From Aurantimonas manganoxydans SI85-9A1 (lineage in GTDB: Bacteria; Pseudomonadota; Alphaproteobacteria; Rhizobiales; Rhizobiaceae), in the NCBI RefSeq assembly GCF_000153465.1, contig NZ_CH672387.1, forward strand, positions 1,868,046 to 1,932,045: DNA of 64,000 nucleotides, in the 5' to 3' direction. The notes beneath the pieces are model-generated. The model had not been told where the DNA came from. It saw nothing but the letters and a program-made list of their open reading frames with translations, and did not search any database. The first letter of the stretch is position 1. Each line of letters starts with the position of its first letter. The position numbers and the translations under genes are program-made. Below, piece after piece: positions 43,836 through 53,761 of the stretch.

Positions 43836-46292
43836 ATGAGGGCTGGAACGAATATCATGCGCGCGGTCTCCGCTGTCGCGCTCTCCTCGACGGTTCTTGC
43901 AGCTGCGACCCTCGGGGCCCAGCTTGCCGCTGTCACGGTCGCCGAGGCGGCTGTCGTCAATCGCATCGACGTTCGCGGCAACAGCCGGGTGGAAGCGGAC
44001 ACGGTCCGCGGCTTCATGCAGATCTCGGCCGGGCAGAACGTCACCGAAGCCGATCAGGATCAGGCGGTCCGTCGCCTGTTCTCCACCGGCCTCTTCTCGG
44101 ATGTGCGCATCAGCCAGTCCGGCGGCACGCTGATCGTGCAGGTCGACGAGAACCAGATCGTCAACCAGGTGCTCTTCCAGGGCAATTCCAAGGTGAAGGA
44201 CGAGCAGCTTATCGCCGCCGTCCAGACGCAGCCGCGCGCCGCCTATTCGAGCGCGACCACGCAGGCCGACGTCGAAGCCATTCAGGCCGCCTACACCAGC
44301 ATCGGCCGCAGCGACGCCATCGTCTCCGTACGCACGCAGGAGATCGGCGAGAACCGCGTCAATGTCATCTACGACATCCAGGAAGGCGACCGCACCAAGA
44401 TCGAAAGCATCAGCTTCGTCGGCAACAACGCCTTCGGCGACAGCCGGCTGAAGCAGGTCATCGCGCTGCGCGAGAGCGGCATCCTCAGCTTCATTCAGCG
44501 CAACGACATCTACGATCCGGAGCGCCTGCGCACCGACGAAGAGACGCTGCGCCGCTTCTACTACAATCGCGGTTATGCGGATTTCCGCATCGTGTCCTCG
44601 GTGGCCGAGCTCGACGAGAGCCAGAACAGCTATTTCATCACGATCACCGTCGACGAGGGTGAGCGCTACAGCTTCGGCAACGTGACGATCGACAGCACCG
44701 TTGCCGGCGTCGACACCGAGTCGCTCTATGGCGAGATCGAGACCCAGACGGGTGAGGTCTACAGCGCCAAGGATGTCGAGGACACGCTGGTCAACCTGAC
44801 CAACAGCCTTGCCAATGCCGGCTTCGCCTTCGCGCAGGTCACCCCGCGCGGCGATCGCGACTTCGCCAGCCGCACGATCGCCATCGACTACGTCATCGAC
44901 CAGGGTCCGCGGGCTTATGTCGAGCGTCTGGAGATCCGCGGCAACACCAAGACCCGCGACTATGTCATTCGCCGCGAGTTCGACGTGTCCGAAGGCGACG
45001 CCTTCAACCAGGTGCTGGTGCAGCGCGCCAAGCAGCGCCTCGAGGACCTGAAGTATTTCGATAAGGTCTCGGTCTCGACAGCGCCCGGCGCGGAGCCGGA
45101 CCGCGTCATCGTGATCGTCGACGTGGTCGAGAAGGCCACCGGTGAGCTGTCGCTGGGCGGTGGCTACACGACTGGTGGCGAAAGCTCCGGCCCGGTCGCC
45201 GAGATTGGCGTCACCGAGCGCAACTTCCTCGGCCGCGGCCAGTTCATCAAGGTCTCTGCCGGATTCGGTGCCGACACCCGGAACTACAGCCTGTCCTTCA
45301 CCGAGCCCTATTTCCTCGGGCGGCGTCTGGCGGCTGGCTTCGACGTCTATCGCAGCGAGAGCAGCTCGGGCGATTACGACTCCGAGCGCACCGGCGGCGA
45401 CATTCGTATTGCGGCGCCGATCACCGAGGATCTGACGGCCCAGATCGCCTACAACATCAAGCAGGAAAAGTTCGGCGACGATAACGGCACGACCTACAAC
45501 CAGTTCAGCAATTCGCAGCTGGTCGACGGAAGCGGCAATGTCTTCGAAAGCACCTGCGGCAATCCTGACCCGAATAACAATATCGTCGATCCAAACGGCA
45601 GACCGGCCGTCGCGCCGCCCTATACGGACTCGCCGATCATCAACCAGGCGATCTGCGAAAGCCCGTACCTGACGTCGTCGGTGTCCTACGCGCTGACCTA
45701 CAACACGCTCGACAACACCAACGATCCGCGCAACGGCTTCTTCATCCAGGCCGGGCAGGAGTTCGCCGGTGTCGGCGGCGATGCGAACTTCGTCAAGACG
45801 ACCGGCAAGGCCAGCTACTTCCACCTCCTGAACGAGGAATACGACGTGATCGGCTCGCTCAATGCGGGCGGCGGCAACGTCACCTCGTTCGGCGGCGACG
45901 GCCTGCGGGTGTTCGACAACTTCTTCAAGGGCCAGGACATCGTTCGCGGCTTCGACTACAAGGGCATCGGCCCGCGCCAGAACGGTGTGTCGATTGGCGG
46001 CAACAACTATGCCAACGCCTCGGCGGAAGCGACCTTCCCGCTGCCGGGTATCTCACGTGATCTCGGGTTCCGTGGTGCGGTCTTCGCGGATGCCGGTTCG
46101 CTCTGGGGCAGCGAGTACGAGAACGACCCGGGTGTGATCGGCGTCGATGCCTCGCTGCGCGCTTCGGCGGGCGTCGGCCTGATCTGGGCGTCGCCCTTCG
46201 GTCCGCTGCGGGTGAACTACGCCCATCCGCTGGCCAAGGAAGATTTCGACGAGCTGCAGGAATTCTCCTTCGGATTCTCGTCCCGCTTCTGA
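43836..46292 (+). CDS. bamA: Outer membrane protein assembly factor BamA
   Basis: 818 residues: a signal peptide (AVALSSTVLAAATLGAQLAA), five POTRA domains from VVNRIDVRGNSRVEADTV to about 415, then a 16-strand beta barrel ending in Phe (FSFGFSSRF), the outer-membrane insertion signal. BamA folds outer-membrane proteins. The ATG at 43836 is chosen because AAGGTGG precedes it and the signal peptide follows; an earlier ATG at 43782 would add 18 residues. Confidence 0.96.
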   Translation: MRAGTNIMRAVSAVALSSTVLAAATLGAQLAAVTVAEAAVVNRIDVRGNSRVEADTVRGFMQISAGQNVTEADQDQAVRRLFSTGLFSDVRISQSGGTLIVQVDENQIVNQVLFQGNSKVKDEQLIAAVQTQPRAAYSSATTQADVEAIQAAYTSIGRSDAIVSVRTQEIGENRVNVIYDIQEGDRTKIESISFVGNNAFGDSRLKQVIALRESGILSFIQRNDIYDPERLRTDEETLRRFYYNRGYADFRIVSSVAELDESQNSYFITITVDEGERYSFGNVTIDSTVAGVDTESLYGEIETQTGEVYSAKDVEDTLVNLTNSLANAGFAFAQVTPRGDRDFASRTIAIDYVIDQGPRAYVERLEIRGNTKTRDYVIRREFDVSEGDAFNQVLVQRAKQRLEDLKYFDKVSVSTAPGAEPDRVIVIVDVVEKATGELSLGGGYTTGGESSGPVAEIGVTERNFLGRGQFIKVSAGFGADTRNYSLSFTEPYFLGRRLAAGFDVYRSESSSGDYDSERTGGDIRIAAPITEDLTAQIAYNIKQEKFGDDNGTTYNQFSNSQLVDGSGNVFESTCGNPDPNNNIVDPNGRPAVAPPYTDSPIINQAICESPYLTSSVSYALTYNTLDNTNDPRNGFFIQAGQEFAGVGGDANFVKTTGKASYFHLLNEEYDVIGSLNAGGGNVTSFGGDGLRVFDNFFKGQDIVRGFDYKGIGPRQNGVSIGGNNYANASAEATFPLPGISRDLGFRGAVFADAGSLWGSEYENDPGVIGVDASLRASAGVGLIWASPFGPLRVNYAHPLAKEDFDELQEFSFGFSSRF

Positions 46293-46334
46293 TCGACAAT
46301 GTGGGGGCCGGCTTGTCCGGCCCAGACCGTCCCG

Positions 46335-47393
46335 ATGCATGAATTGACTTTCTTCCCGCGCGGCGACGGTCTCACCCTTGCGGAGCTGGCAAGCCTGACG
46401 GGCGCCAGCCTGGGCGAAGGGGCCGACCCGGCTCTGCGGATCGCAGGCATCGCTGCCCTGTCCGAGGCAGGGCCGCAGGACCTGTCCTTCTTCGACAGCA
46501 AGCGCTACAGCGCCGAGCTCTCGGCAACGCGGGCCGGCTGCGTTCTCGTCTCTCCCAAGAATGTCGGGCTGTTGCCGTCGGGCATGCCGGCACTGGTGAC
46601 CGCCAGTGCCGCGATCGCCTTCACCGAGGCGGGCCGGGCGCTGTTTCCCGGCGCCGTCCTGCCGACGCCGGCCACCGGATCGCACGGTGTCTCACTCAAG
46701 GCCGACATCCACCGCGAAGCCCGGCTTGAAGACGGCGTGACGGTGGAAGCGTTCGCGTCGATCGGTCCCGGCGTCGAGATCGGCCGCGGAACGATCGTGG
46801 GTGCGGGCGCCGTCATCGGCGCCGGCTGCCGCATCGGCCGCAATTGCCGGATCGGTTCGAACGTGACCTTGACCCATGCGCTGGTCGGCGATCGGGTGAT
46901 CCTGCACCCCGGCGTACGGATCGGGCAGGACGGCTTCGGCTACACGGCGGGACCCGCGGGCCTCGTCAAGGCGGTGCAGATCGGCCGTGTCATCATCCAG
47001 GACGATGTCGAGATCGGCGCGAACACGACCGTCGATCGGGGCGGCGTTCGCGATACGGTGATCGGCGAAGGAACCAAAATCGACAACCAGGTCCAGATTG
47101 CCCACAATGTGCGGATCGGGCGGCACTGCGTAATCGTCGCGCAGGTCGGCATTTCCGGCAGCACGACACTCGGCGACGGCGTGATGATCGGCGGTCAGAC
47201 CGGCATCAACGGCCATCTGACGATTGCGGACGGCGCCCAGATCGCGGCCGTGTCGTCGGTTGCCGGCGACGTGCCGAAGGGCGCGCGCTGGGGCGGCACG
47301 CCCGCAAAACCCGTTCGGGACTGGTTTCGTGAGCTCATGACGTTATCTGAGCTTGCGCAACGGGGACGTTCTCCAAGGAAGACAGATGAGTGA
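46335..47393 (+). CDS. lpxD: UDP-3-O-acylglucosamine N-acyltransferase
   Basis: 352 residues. LpxD adds the second hydroxyacyl chain in lipid A synthesis. An N-terminal uridine-binding domain is followed by hexapeptide-repeat left-handed helix turns, with the catalytic His at about 257 (QIAHNV). The start at 46335 ([18 protein letters not shown]) matches the family. A 7-bp stem (GGGCCGG/CCGGCCC, 46305-46323) lies just upstream, between bamA and lpxD, and may tune translation. The stop overlaps fabZ. Confidence 0.95.
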   Translation: MHELTFFPRGDGLTLAELASLTGASLGEGADPALRIAGIAALSEAGPQDLSFFDSKRYSAELSATRAGCVLVSPKNVGLLPSGMPALVTASAAIAFTEAGRALFPGAVLPTPATGSHGVSLKADIHREARLEDGVTVEAFASIGPGVEIGRGTIVGAGAVIGAGCRIGRNCRIGSNVTLTHALVGDRVILHPGVRIGQDGFGYTAGPAGLVKAVQIGRVIIQDDVEIGANTTVDRGGVRDTVIGEGTKIDNQVQIAHNVRIGRHCVIVAQVGISGSTTLGDGVMIGGQTGINGHLTIADGAQIAAVSSVAGDVPKGARWGGTPAKPVRDWFRELMTLSELAQRGRSPRKTDE

Positions 47394-47853
47394 CGACGCG
47401 ATGGTACTCGAAAGCGCCGATATCCTGGAGATCATGGAGCTTCTACCCCACCGCTATCCGTTCCTGCTGGTCGATCGCATCATCGACATCGACGGGGACC
47501 GCAGCGCGATCGGGATCAAGAACGTCACCGCGAACGAGCCGCATTTCCAGGGACATTTCCCGACGGCTCCGGTGATGCCGGGTGTGCTCATTCTCGAGGG
47601 CATGGCCCAGACCGCCGGCGCGATCTGCACCCGGGCGACCGGCGGTGGCACGCCGCAACTCGTCTATCTGATGACCATCGACGGCGCCAAGTTCCGCAAG
47701 CCGGTGGTTCCGGGTGACCGGATCGAATACCACGTGACCCAGTCCAAGAAGCGCGGCAGCATCTGGAAGTTCGACTGCGTTGCGCAGGTCGACGGGGTCA
47801 AGGTGGCCGAGGCGGTCGTCAGCGCAATGTTGTCGCCCCGCGGCCCGAGCTGA
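47386..47853 (+). CDS. fabZ: 3-hydroxyacyl-ACP dehydratase FabZ
   Basis: 155 residues, hot-dog fold. The catalytic His57 is in [15 protein letters not shown] and Glu71 in [12 protein letters not shown]. It dehydrates 3-hydroxyacyl-ACP in fatty acid synthesis and competes with LpxA and LpxD for the same substrates. AAGGAAG precedes the ATG at 47386, which overlaps the lpxD stop by eight bases. Confidence 0.96.
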   Translation: MSDDAMVLESADILEIMELLPHRYPFLLVDRIIDIDGDRSAIGIKNVTANEPHFQGHFPTAPVMPGVLILEGMAQTAGAICTRATGGGTPQLVYLMTIDGAKFRKPVVPGDRIEYHVTQSKKRGSIWKFDCVAQVDGVKVAEAVVSAMLSPRGPS

Positions 47854-47855
47854 CC

Positions 47856-48662
47856 ATGGCCGAGACGACCATTCATCCGAGCGCCGTCATCGAGGACGGC
47901 GCGGTGATCGGTGACGGCTGCGAGATCGGCCCGTTCTGCCATGTCGGGCCGCAGGTGCAGCTCGGGGCCAACAGCCGCCTGCGCTCGCATGTGGCGCTGT
48001 GGGGCAATACGGTGATCGGCGAGAACGCGCAGATCTGGCCGTTCGCCTCGCTTGGCCATGCGCCGCAGCATCTGAAATATCGCGGCGAGGACACCAGGCT
48101 GGTGATCGGTCGCGACTGCCTGATCCGCGAACATGTGACGATGAACCCCGGCACCGTGCAGGGACGCTCCGAGACGACGATCGGCGACAATTGCGCCTTC
48201 TTCACCGGTGCCCATGTCGCCCATGACTGCATCGTCGGGCGCAATGTCACGGTGATCAACAACGTCATGCTCGCCGGTCACTGCACGATCGGCGACTATG
48301 CCACGATCGCCGGCGGCTCGGGCATTCACCAGTTCACCCGGATCGGCCACCATGCCTATGTGGGGGGCCTGGCGGCGGTCGAGGGGGACGTCATCCCCTT
48401 CGGCATGGTGCTGGGCAACCGTGCCTATCTGTCGAGCCTCAACGTCATCGGCATGAAGCGGGCCGGCTTCGATCGCGAAGCCATCCGCAATGTGCGCCGC
48501 GCCTACCGGATGCTGTTTTCCTTCGATCTGACATTCAAGGAGAACATGGACGAGGTGCAGAGCGAGTTCCCCAACGATCCCCTCGTTCAGGATCTCCTCG
48601 GGTTCATCCGCTCGGGGGGCGATCGCGCTTTGTGCTTTCCGCGCCATCCCCAGCTGAGCTGA
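47856..48662 (+). CDS. lpxA: UDP-N-acetylglucosamine acyltransferase
   Basis: 268 residues of left-handed beta-helix repeats with the catalytic His123 in GAHVAHDCIVG and a C-terminal helical cap (IRNVRRAYRMLFSFDLTFKE). First step of lipid A synthesis. It starts two bases after fabZ. Confidence 0.96.
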   Translation: MAETTIHPSAVIEDGAVIGDGCEIGPFCHVGPQVQLGANSRLRSHVALWGNTVIGENAQIWPFASLGHAPQHLKYRGEDTRLVIGRDCLIREHVTMNPGTVQGRSETTIGDNCAFFTGAHVAHDCIVGRNVTVINNVMLAGHCTIGDYATIAGGSGIHQFTRIGHHAYVGGLAAVEGDVIPFGMVLGNRAYLSSLNVIGMKRAGFDREAIRNVRRAYRMLFSFDLTFKENMDEVQSEFPNDPLVQDLLGFIRSGGDRALCFPRHPQLS

Positions 48663-48664
48663 CA

Positions 48665-49564
48665 ATGCCCGGACTGGCTCCCGATCGGCCGGGCGACGCT
48701 CTCGGTCTGGTAGCGGGAGGCGGATCGCTGCCGCGACTGGTGGCCGAAGCGGCCCGCGCATCGGGCTGGCGGGTGGTCGTGGTGCGGATCGGCGACGGCA
48801 TGGCCGACGACTGGTCGGGTTACGAAGGGGGCGCCTATCCCTGGGGCCGTACGGGCGATGCGATCGCCTACATGAAGTCCTGCGGTGTCCAGCGGATGGT
48901 GTTCTGCGGCACCGTCAGCCACCGTCCCGATTTCCGCTCGCTCATTCCCAGTTTCCAGACCCTGATCCGGCTGCCGGCGGCGCTGAAGATCGTGCGCGGC
49001 GGCGACGACCGGCTGTTGCGTGCCCTGTCTCGCTACATGGAGCGTCAGGGTTTCGAGATGCTGGCGGTACAGGACATCGTTCCGCAGCTCCTGACCCCCG
49101 GGGGCACGCTGACCCGTCGCATGCCCGACGCCGACGAAGAGCAGGCGCTGGTGCTCGCCGCCCGGGCCGCGGGACGGCTGGGCGAGCTCGATATCGGACA
49201 GGCCGTCGTCGCGTCCCGGGACCGGGTGATCGCGCTGGAAGGGATCGAGGGTACGCGGGAGATGCTGCAAAGGGTCGCCGATCTGAAGAGTCGCGGCCGC
49301 ATCGGACGTTCCGAGCGCTGCGTGCTGGTGAAGAGCGTCAAGCCGACCCAGGACGAACGCTTCGACCTGCCGAGCATCGGCGGCGCCACCATCGAGGAGG
49401 CTGCCGTTGCCGGCATCACGGTGATCGGGGCCACGGCCGGGCGCAGTCTGGTCCTCGGGATCGACGACGTGCTCGAGGCCGCCGAAGCCGCGGGCATCGC
49501 CATTGTCGGGCTCGAACCGGACCCCGGCACCGCAAACGGCGACCACGGCGGAGACCGACCATGA
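48665..49564 (+). CDS. lpxI: UDP-2,3-diacylglucosamine pyrophosphatase LpxI
   Basis: 299 residues of the DUF1009/LpxI family, the alphaproteobacterial replacement for LpxH. It has GLVAGGGSLPRLVAEAARAS at the start and RCVLVKSVKPTQDERFDLPS near the end. It cleaves UDP-diacylglucosamine to lipid X. The ATG at 48665 follows the lpxA stop; a GTG at 48632 would overlap it. The stop overlaps the lpxB ATG (ATGA). Confidence 0.94.
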   Translation: MPGLAPDRPGDALGLVAGGGSLPRLVAEAARASGWRVVVVRIGDGMADDWSGYEGGAYPWGRTGDAIAYMKSCGVQRMVFCGTVSHRPDFRSLIPSFQTLIRLPAALKIVRGGDDRLLRALSRYMERQGFEMLAVQDIVPQLLTPGGTLTRRMPDADEEQALVLAARAAGRLGELDIGQAVVASRDRVIALEGIEGTREMLQRVADLKSRGRIGRSERCVLVKSVKPTQDERFDLPSIGGATIEEAAVAGITVIGATAGRSLVLGIDDVLEAAEAAGIAIVGLEPDPGTANGDHGGDRP

Positions 49565-50736
49565 CGACCATCGCCTTCGTGGTGGGGGAAGCGTCAGGGG
49601 ACCGGATCGGTGCCGATCTCATCCGCGCTCTTCGACCGAAACTCGGCGACGAGTTGCAACTGGTGGGGCTCGGCGGCGAGGCGATGCAAGCCGAGGGCCT
49701 CGACAGCCTCTTCGATATCGATGAATTGTCGATCATCGGGATCGGCGCGATCCTGGCGCGACTGCCGCAGCTGATGCGACGACTGTCGCAAGTGGCCGAT
49801 GCGGTGATCGCCGCGCGTCCCGATATCCTCGTCATCATCGACAGCCCGACCTTCTCCCACCGGGTGGCGAAGCGGGTGCGCGACAAGCTGCCCGACGTGC
49901 CGATCGTCAATTACGTGCCGCCGACGGTCTGGGCCTGGCGCGAGGAGCGGGCACAGAAGATGCGGGCCTATGTGGACCACGCCATCTGTATCCTGCCCTT
50001 CGAGCCCGCGACCATGAAACGGCTGGCTGGACCGCCGTCGACCTATGTGGGCCATCCGCTGATGCGGGTGCCGGCGCTGGCGCAGATGATTGCGGACCCT
50101 GCGCGCACCGCGCCGGAGCGTACTCCGGCAGCGCCGCCGCGTCTCCTGATCCTGCCGGGGTCGCGCCGCGGCGAGATCAACCGGCTGATCGACGATTTCG
50201 GCCGCACCTTCGATGTCCTGCGCGGGCGTATGCCGGGCGTCACGGCCGTCATTCCGGCGCTCGAACGGCATCGTCCTCTGATTGAACAGAAGATTGCCGG
50301 TTGGGAGGTGAAGCCTAAGATCGTCACCGGTGAGGCGGCAAAGTGGGCGGCCTTCGCCGAAGCCGACGCGGCGCTGGCGGCCTCCGGCACGGTATCGCTG
50401 GAGCTGGCGCTCGCTGACGTGCCGATGGCGCTGGCCTACCGGCTCGACCCGGTCGCCTACCAGTTCCGCCATCTGATCTCGGCATGGACGGCGGCGATGC
50501 CGAATTTCATCGTCGGGCACGCGCTGGTGCCGGAACATTTCCACGAATTCGTGCGGCCGGAAATGCTGGCCCGCCGGCTCGAGCGGCTGATGACGCCGAC
50601 GCCGGAGCGTGCGGCGCAGCGCGCCGGCTTTGCCGACATTCGCGAGATGATGCGGATCGATGTGGCGCCGGGCGAGGCGGCCGCCGCGATCGTCGTCGAT
50701 TGCATCGCGCGCGGCAGGACGTTCACCCAGACATAG
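49561..50736 (+). CDS. lpxB: Lipid A disaccharide synthase
   Basis: 391 residues, a GT19 glycosyltransferase that joins lipid X and UDP-diacylglucosamine. Family marks are VVGEASGDRIGADLIRAL, VNYVPPTVWAWREERAQKM, and LPGSRRGEINRLIDDF. It overlaps lpxI by four bases and ends the lipid A gene run with a terminator. Confidence 0.96.
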   Translation: MTTIAFVVGEASGDRIGADLIRALRPKLGDELQLVGLGGEAMQAEGLDSLFDIDELSIIGIGAILARLPQLMRRLSQVADAVIAARPDILVIIDSPTFSHRVAKRVRDKLPDVPIVNYVPPTVWAWREERAQKMRAYVDHAICILPFEPATMKRLAGPPSTYVGHPLMRVPALAQMIADPARTAPERTPAAPPRLLILPGSRRGEINRLIDDFGRTFDVLRGRMPGVTAVIPALERHRPLIEQKIAGWEVKPKIVTGEAAKWAAFAEADAALAASGTVSLELALADVPMALAYRLDPVAYQFRHLISAWTAAMPNFIVGHALVPEHFHEFVRPEMLARRLERLMTPTPERAAQRAGFADIREMMRIDVAPGEAAAAIVVDCIARGRTFTQT

Positions 50737-50737
50737 A

Positions 50738-50764
50738 AACGGGCGCCGCAGCGCCCGTTGTTTT
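50738..50764. terminator. Bidirectional terminator between lpxB and gltA
   Basis: AACGGGCGC pairs perfectly with GCGCCCGTT around a CGCA loop, followed by GTTTTC. It lies directly after lpxB and 26 bases before the convergent gltA stop, so it can serve both genes. Confidence 0.88.
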
Positions 50765-50789
50765 CGTTGATCTCGAAGCCGGATACGCC

Positions 50790-52082
50790 TCAGCCGCGCT
50801 CGTCGACGGCGACGTAGTCGCGCATCTCGGCGCCCGTATAGAGCTGGCGGGGACGGCCGATCCGCTGATGCGGGTCCTCGATCATCTCCTTCCACTGGGC
50901 GATCCAGCCGACCGTGCGCGCCACGGCGAAGAGCACCGTGAACATGGTGGTCGGGAAGCCGAGTGCCTTCAGGGTGATGCCCGAGTAGAAGTCGACATTC
51001 GGGTAGAGCTTCTTCTCGATGAAATACTCGTCGGTCAGCGCGATGCGCTCGAGCTCCATCGCCACTTCGAGCAGCGGATCGTCCTTGATGCCGAGCTCGT
51101 CGAGGACCTCGTGGCAGGTCTGCTGCATGATCTTGGCGCGCGGATCGTAGTTCTTGTAGACCCGGTGGCCGAAGCCCATCAGGCGGAACGGATCGTTCTT
51201 GTCCTTGGCCCGCGCGATGAACTCGGGGATGCGGTCCTTGGTGCCGATCTCCATCAGCATGTTGAGCGCGGCCTCGTTGGCGCCGCCATGGGCCGGGCCC
51301 CAGAGGCAGGCGATGCCGGCGGCGACGCAGGCAAACGGGTTGGCGCCCGAGGAGCCGGCGAGGCGGACCGTCGAGGTCGAGGCGTTCTGCTCGTGATCGG
51401 CGTGGAGGATGAAGATCCGGTCCATGGCCCGCGCCAGCACCGGGTTGATCCGGTAGGGCTCGCACGGCACCGCGAAGCACATGTGCAGGAAGTTCTCGGC
51501 ATAGGCGAGATCGTTGCGCGGATACACGAAGGGCTGGCCGATATGGTACTTGTAAGCCATCGCCGCGATGGTCGGCATCTTGGCGACCATGCGCAGGCTC
51601 GCCACCATCCGCTGGTGCGGATCGGCGATATCGGTCGAGTCGTGGTAGAAGGCCGACAGGGCGCCGACCGATCCGACCATGACGGCCATCGGATGCGCGT
51701 CACGGCGGAAGCCCGTGTAGAACCGGCTCATCTGCTCGTGGACCATGGTGTGCCGGGTCACGCGGTAGACGAAATCGTCCTTCTCGCGGGTCGTCGGCAG
51801 TTCGCCGTAGAGCAGCAGGTAGCAGGTCTCGAGGAAGTCACCACGCTCGGCGAGCTGGTCGATCGGGTAGCCGCGATGCAGCAGCACGCCTTCGTCGCCG
51901 TCGATATAGGTGATCTTGGATTCGCAGGACGCCGTCGAGGAGAAGCCCGGGTCGTAGGTGAAGAGACCGGTCTGCTTGTACAGCGCGGTGACGTCGACGA
52001 CGTCCGGTCCGATGCTGCCGCTGCGAACGGCCAGATCCGCATCTTTCTGACCCAATGTGAGCTTCGCCGACTGTTCTGTCAT
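50790..52082 (-). CDS. gltA: Citrate synthase (type II)
   Basis: 430 residues. It condenses acetyl-CoA and oxaloacetate. An N-terminal beta domain is followed by the catalytic core with [20 protein letters not shown] and [13 protein letters not shown] (catalytic His), [13 protein letters not shown], and the late [20 protein letters not shown]. The start at 52082 ([19 protein letters not shown]) matches alphaproteobacterial GltA. It is followed upstream on the same strand by gltX. Confidence 0.97.
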   Translation of the reverse strand: MTEQSAKLTLGQKDADLAVRSGSIGPDVVDVTALYKQTGLFTYDPGFSSTASCESKITYIDGDEGVLLHRGYPIDQLAERGDFLETCYLLLYGELPTTREKDDFVYRVTRHTMVHEQMSRFYTGFRRDAHPMAVMVGSVGALSAFYHDSTDIADPHQRMVASLRMVAKMPTIAAMAYKYHIGQPFVYPRNDLAYAENFLHMCFAVPCEPYRINPVLARAMDRIFILHADHEQNASTSTVRLAGSSGANPFACVAAGIACLWGPAHGGANEAALNMLMEIGTKDRIPEFIARAKDKNDPFRLMGFGHRVYKNYDPRAKIMQQTCHEVLDELGIKDDPLLEVAMELERIALTDEYFIEKKLYPNVDFYSGITLKALGFPTTMFTVLFAVARTVGWIAQWKEMIEDPHQRIGRPRQLYTGAEMRDYVAVDERG

Positions 52083-52226
52083 GCGTTTTCCCTTCGATGA
52101 TAGCCGCTCAGGTATCGACCTCTCGCAGCGCACACAGATTGTTCAGATGCCTGACTACTCCAAACCCGGGAGTGCGACAAGTTTCCGATCACGCAATGTG
52201 TTGCGCCGCAACAGTCCTGTCCCTGG

Positions 52227-53648
52227 TCAGGCCGACTGGTCGCCCAGCCGTGCCAGCGATTCGTCCCGGCCGAGCACGGCCAGTACATCGAACACGCCCG
52301 GGGAGGTGGTGCGGCCGGTGAGGGCCGCCCGCAGGGGCTGTGCCGCCTTGCCCAGCTTCAGACCGTTCTCCTCGGCATAGGCGCGTACTATGGCCTCCAG
52401 CTCCGCCGCAGACCAGTCCGGGGCTGCCTCGAAGCGCTTGGCGAGCGCGCCGACGATCTGGCGGCCGCCATCGTCGAGAATCGCCGCCGCCTTGTCCTCG
52501 AACGACAACGGCCGGTCGGCGAAAAGATAGGCGGTGCTCTCGGTGAGCTCGAGGAGGGTCTTGGCGCGTTCCTTCAGACCTGGCATGGCCGCGGTCAGCT
52601 TGCATCGGATCTCGTCGTCGGAGCGGGCCTTCAGGATACCGCCATTGGGCAGCACGTCGCGCTCGGCCATCAGCATGTCGACCAGATCGGCGTCGTCGCT
52701 GCGCCGGATCCAGTGGCCGTTGAGGGCTTCCAGCTTGGCGAAGTCGAAGCGCGCGGCGCCCTTGTTGATCTCGCCGAGATCGAACCATTCGATCATCTCC
52801 TCGGTGGAGATGATCTCGGAATCGCCATGGCTCCAGCCGAGCCGCACGAGGTAGTTGCGCAGCGCCACCGGCAGATAGCCCATGGCCTGATAGGCCTCGA
52901 TGCCCAGTGCGCCGTGGCGCTTCGACAGCTTGGCGCCGTCGGCGCCATGGATCAGCGGGATGTGCGCCATGACGGGCACGTCCCAGCCCATCGCCTTGTA
53001 GATCAGCGTCTGGCGCCCGGCATTGGTCAGGTGGTCGTCGCCGCGGATGATGTGAGTGACGCCCATGTCGTGGTCGTCAACGACCACGGCGAGCATGTAG
53101 GTCGGGCTGCCGTCGGAGCGCAGCAGCACCAGATCGTCGAGGTCCTTGTTGGGGAAGCGGACGTCGCCCTGCACCTTGTCGTGGACGATCGTCTCGCCCT
53201 CCAGCGGTGCCCGCAGGCGGATCACCGGCTTGACGCCTTCGGGGGCCTCTGAGGGATCGCGGTCGCGCCAGCGGCCGTCATAGCGCGGCGGACGCTTCTC
53301 GGCGCGTGCGGTCTCGCGCATCTCTTCCAGTTCGGCCTGGCTGGCATAGCAGCGATACGCCTCGCCCTTGGCCAGCATCTCCTCGACCACCTCGCGGTGA
53401 CGCGCGGCGCGCTCATACTGCGACACCGGCGGCTCGTCGGCGGTCAGACCCATCCAGTCGAGGCCGTCGATGATGGCCTTCACCGCCGGCTCGGTCGAGC
53501 GGGCGCGGTCGGTGTCCTCGATCCGCAGCAGCATCTTGCCGCCCGTCGCCCTGGCGTAGAGCCAGTTGAACAGCGCCGTGCGCGCGCCACCGATATGCAG
53601 GAAGCCCGTCGGCGAGGGGGCAAAGCGGGTCACGACGGCGTCCGTCAT
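52227..53648 (-). CDS. gltX: Glutamyl-tRNA synthetase
   Basis: 473 residues, class I synthetase. It has the HIGH-type motif [20 protein letters not shown] at 11-30 and the KMSKS-type AKLSKRHG at about 245. It charges tRNA-Glu, and possibly tRNA-Gln if GatCAB is present. The start at 53648 ([16 protein letters not shown]) is conserved; the frame continues far upstream antisense to comEC and is not coding. It is divergent from comEC with 113 bases between starts. Confidence 0.96.
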   Translation of the reverse strand: MTDAVVTRFAPSPTGFLHIGGARTALFNWLYARATGGKMLLRIEDTDRARSTEPAVKAIIDGLDWMGLTADEPPVSQYERAARHREVVEEMLAKGEAYRCYASQAELEEMRETARAEKRPPRYDGRWRDRDPSEAPEGVKPVIRLRAPLEGETIVHDKVQGDVRFPNKDLDDLVLLRSDGSPTYMLAVVVDDHDMGVTHIIRGDDHLTNAGRQTLIYKAMGWDVPVMAHIPLIHGADGAKLSKRHGALGIEAYQAMGYLPVALRNYLVRLGWSHGDSEIISTEEMIEWFDLGEINKGAARFDFAKLEALNGHWIRRSDDADLVDMLMAERDVLPNGGILKARSDDEIRCKLTAAMPGLKERAKTLLELTESTAYLFADRPLSFEDKAAAILDDGGRQIVGALAKRFEAAPDWSAAELEAIVRAYAEENGLKLGKAAQPLRAALTGRTTSPGVFDVLAVLGRDESLARLGDQSA

Positions 53649-53761
53649 GGTCTCTCCGATATAGATACGCTGAGTAATGGGAGCGATCGGCATGGATCGC
53701 TTTCGCATGGCGGCTGTGTACCATAGGCGAGGGGAGAGACAAGCCGACGGGACCGGACGGC

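Noticed and set aside
42408-45824. A 1138-codon open frame on the minus strand
   Set aside because: It runs antisense through rseP and bamA, both with complete family motifs, and shows no domain of its own.
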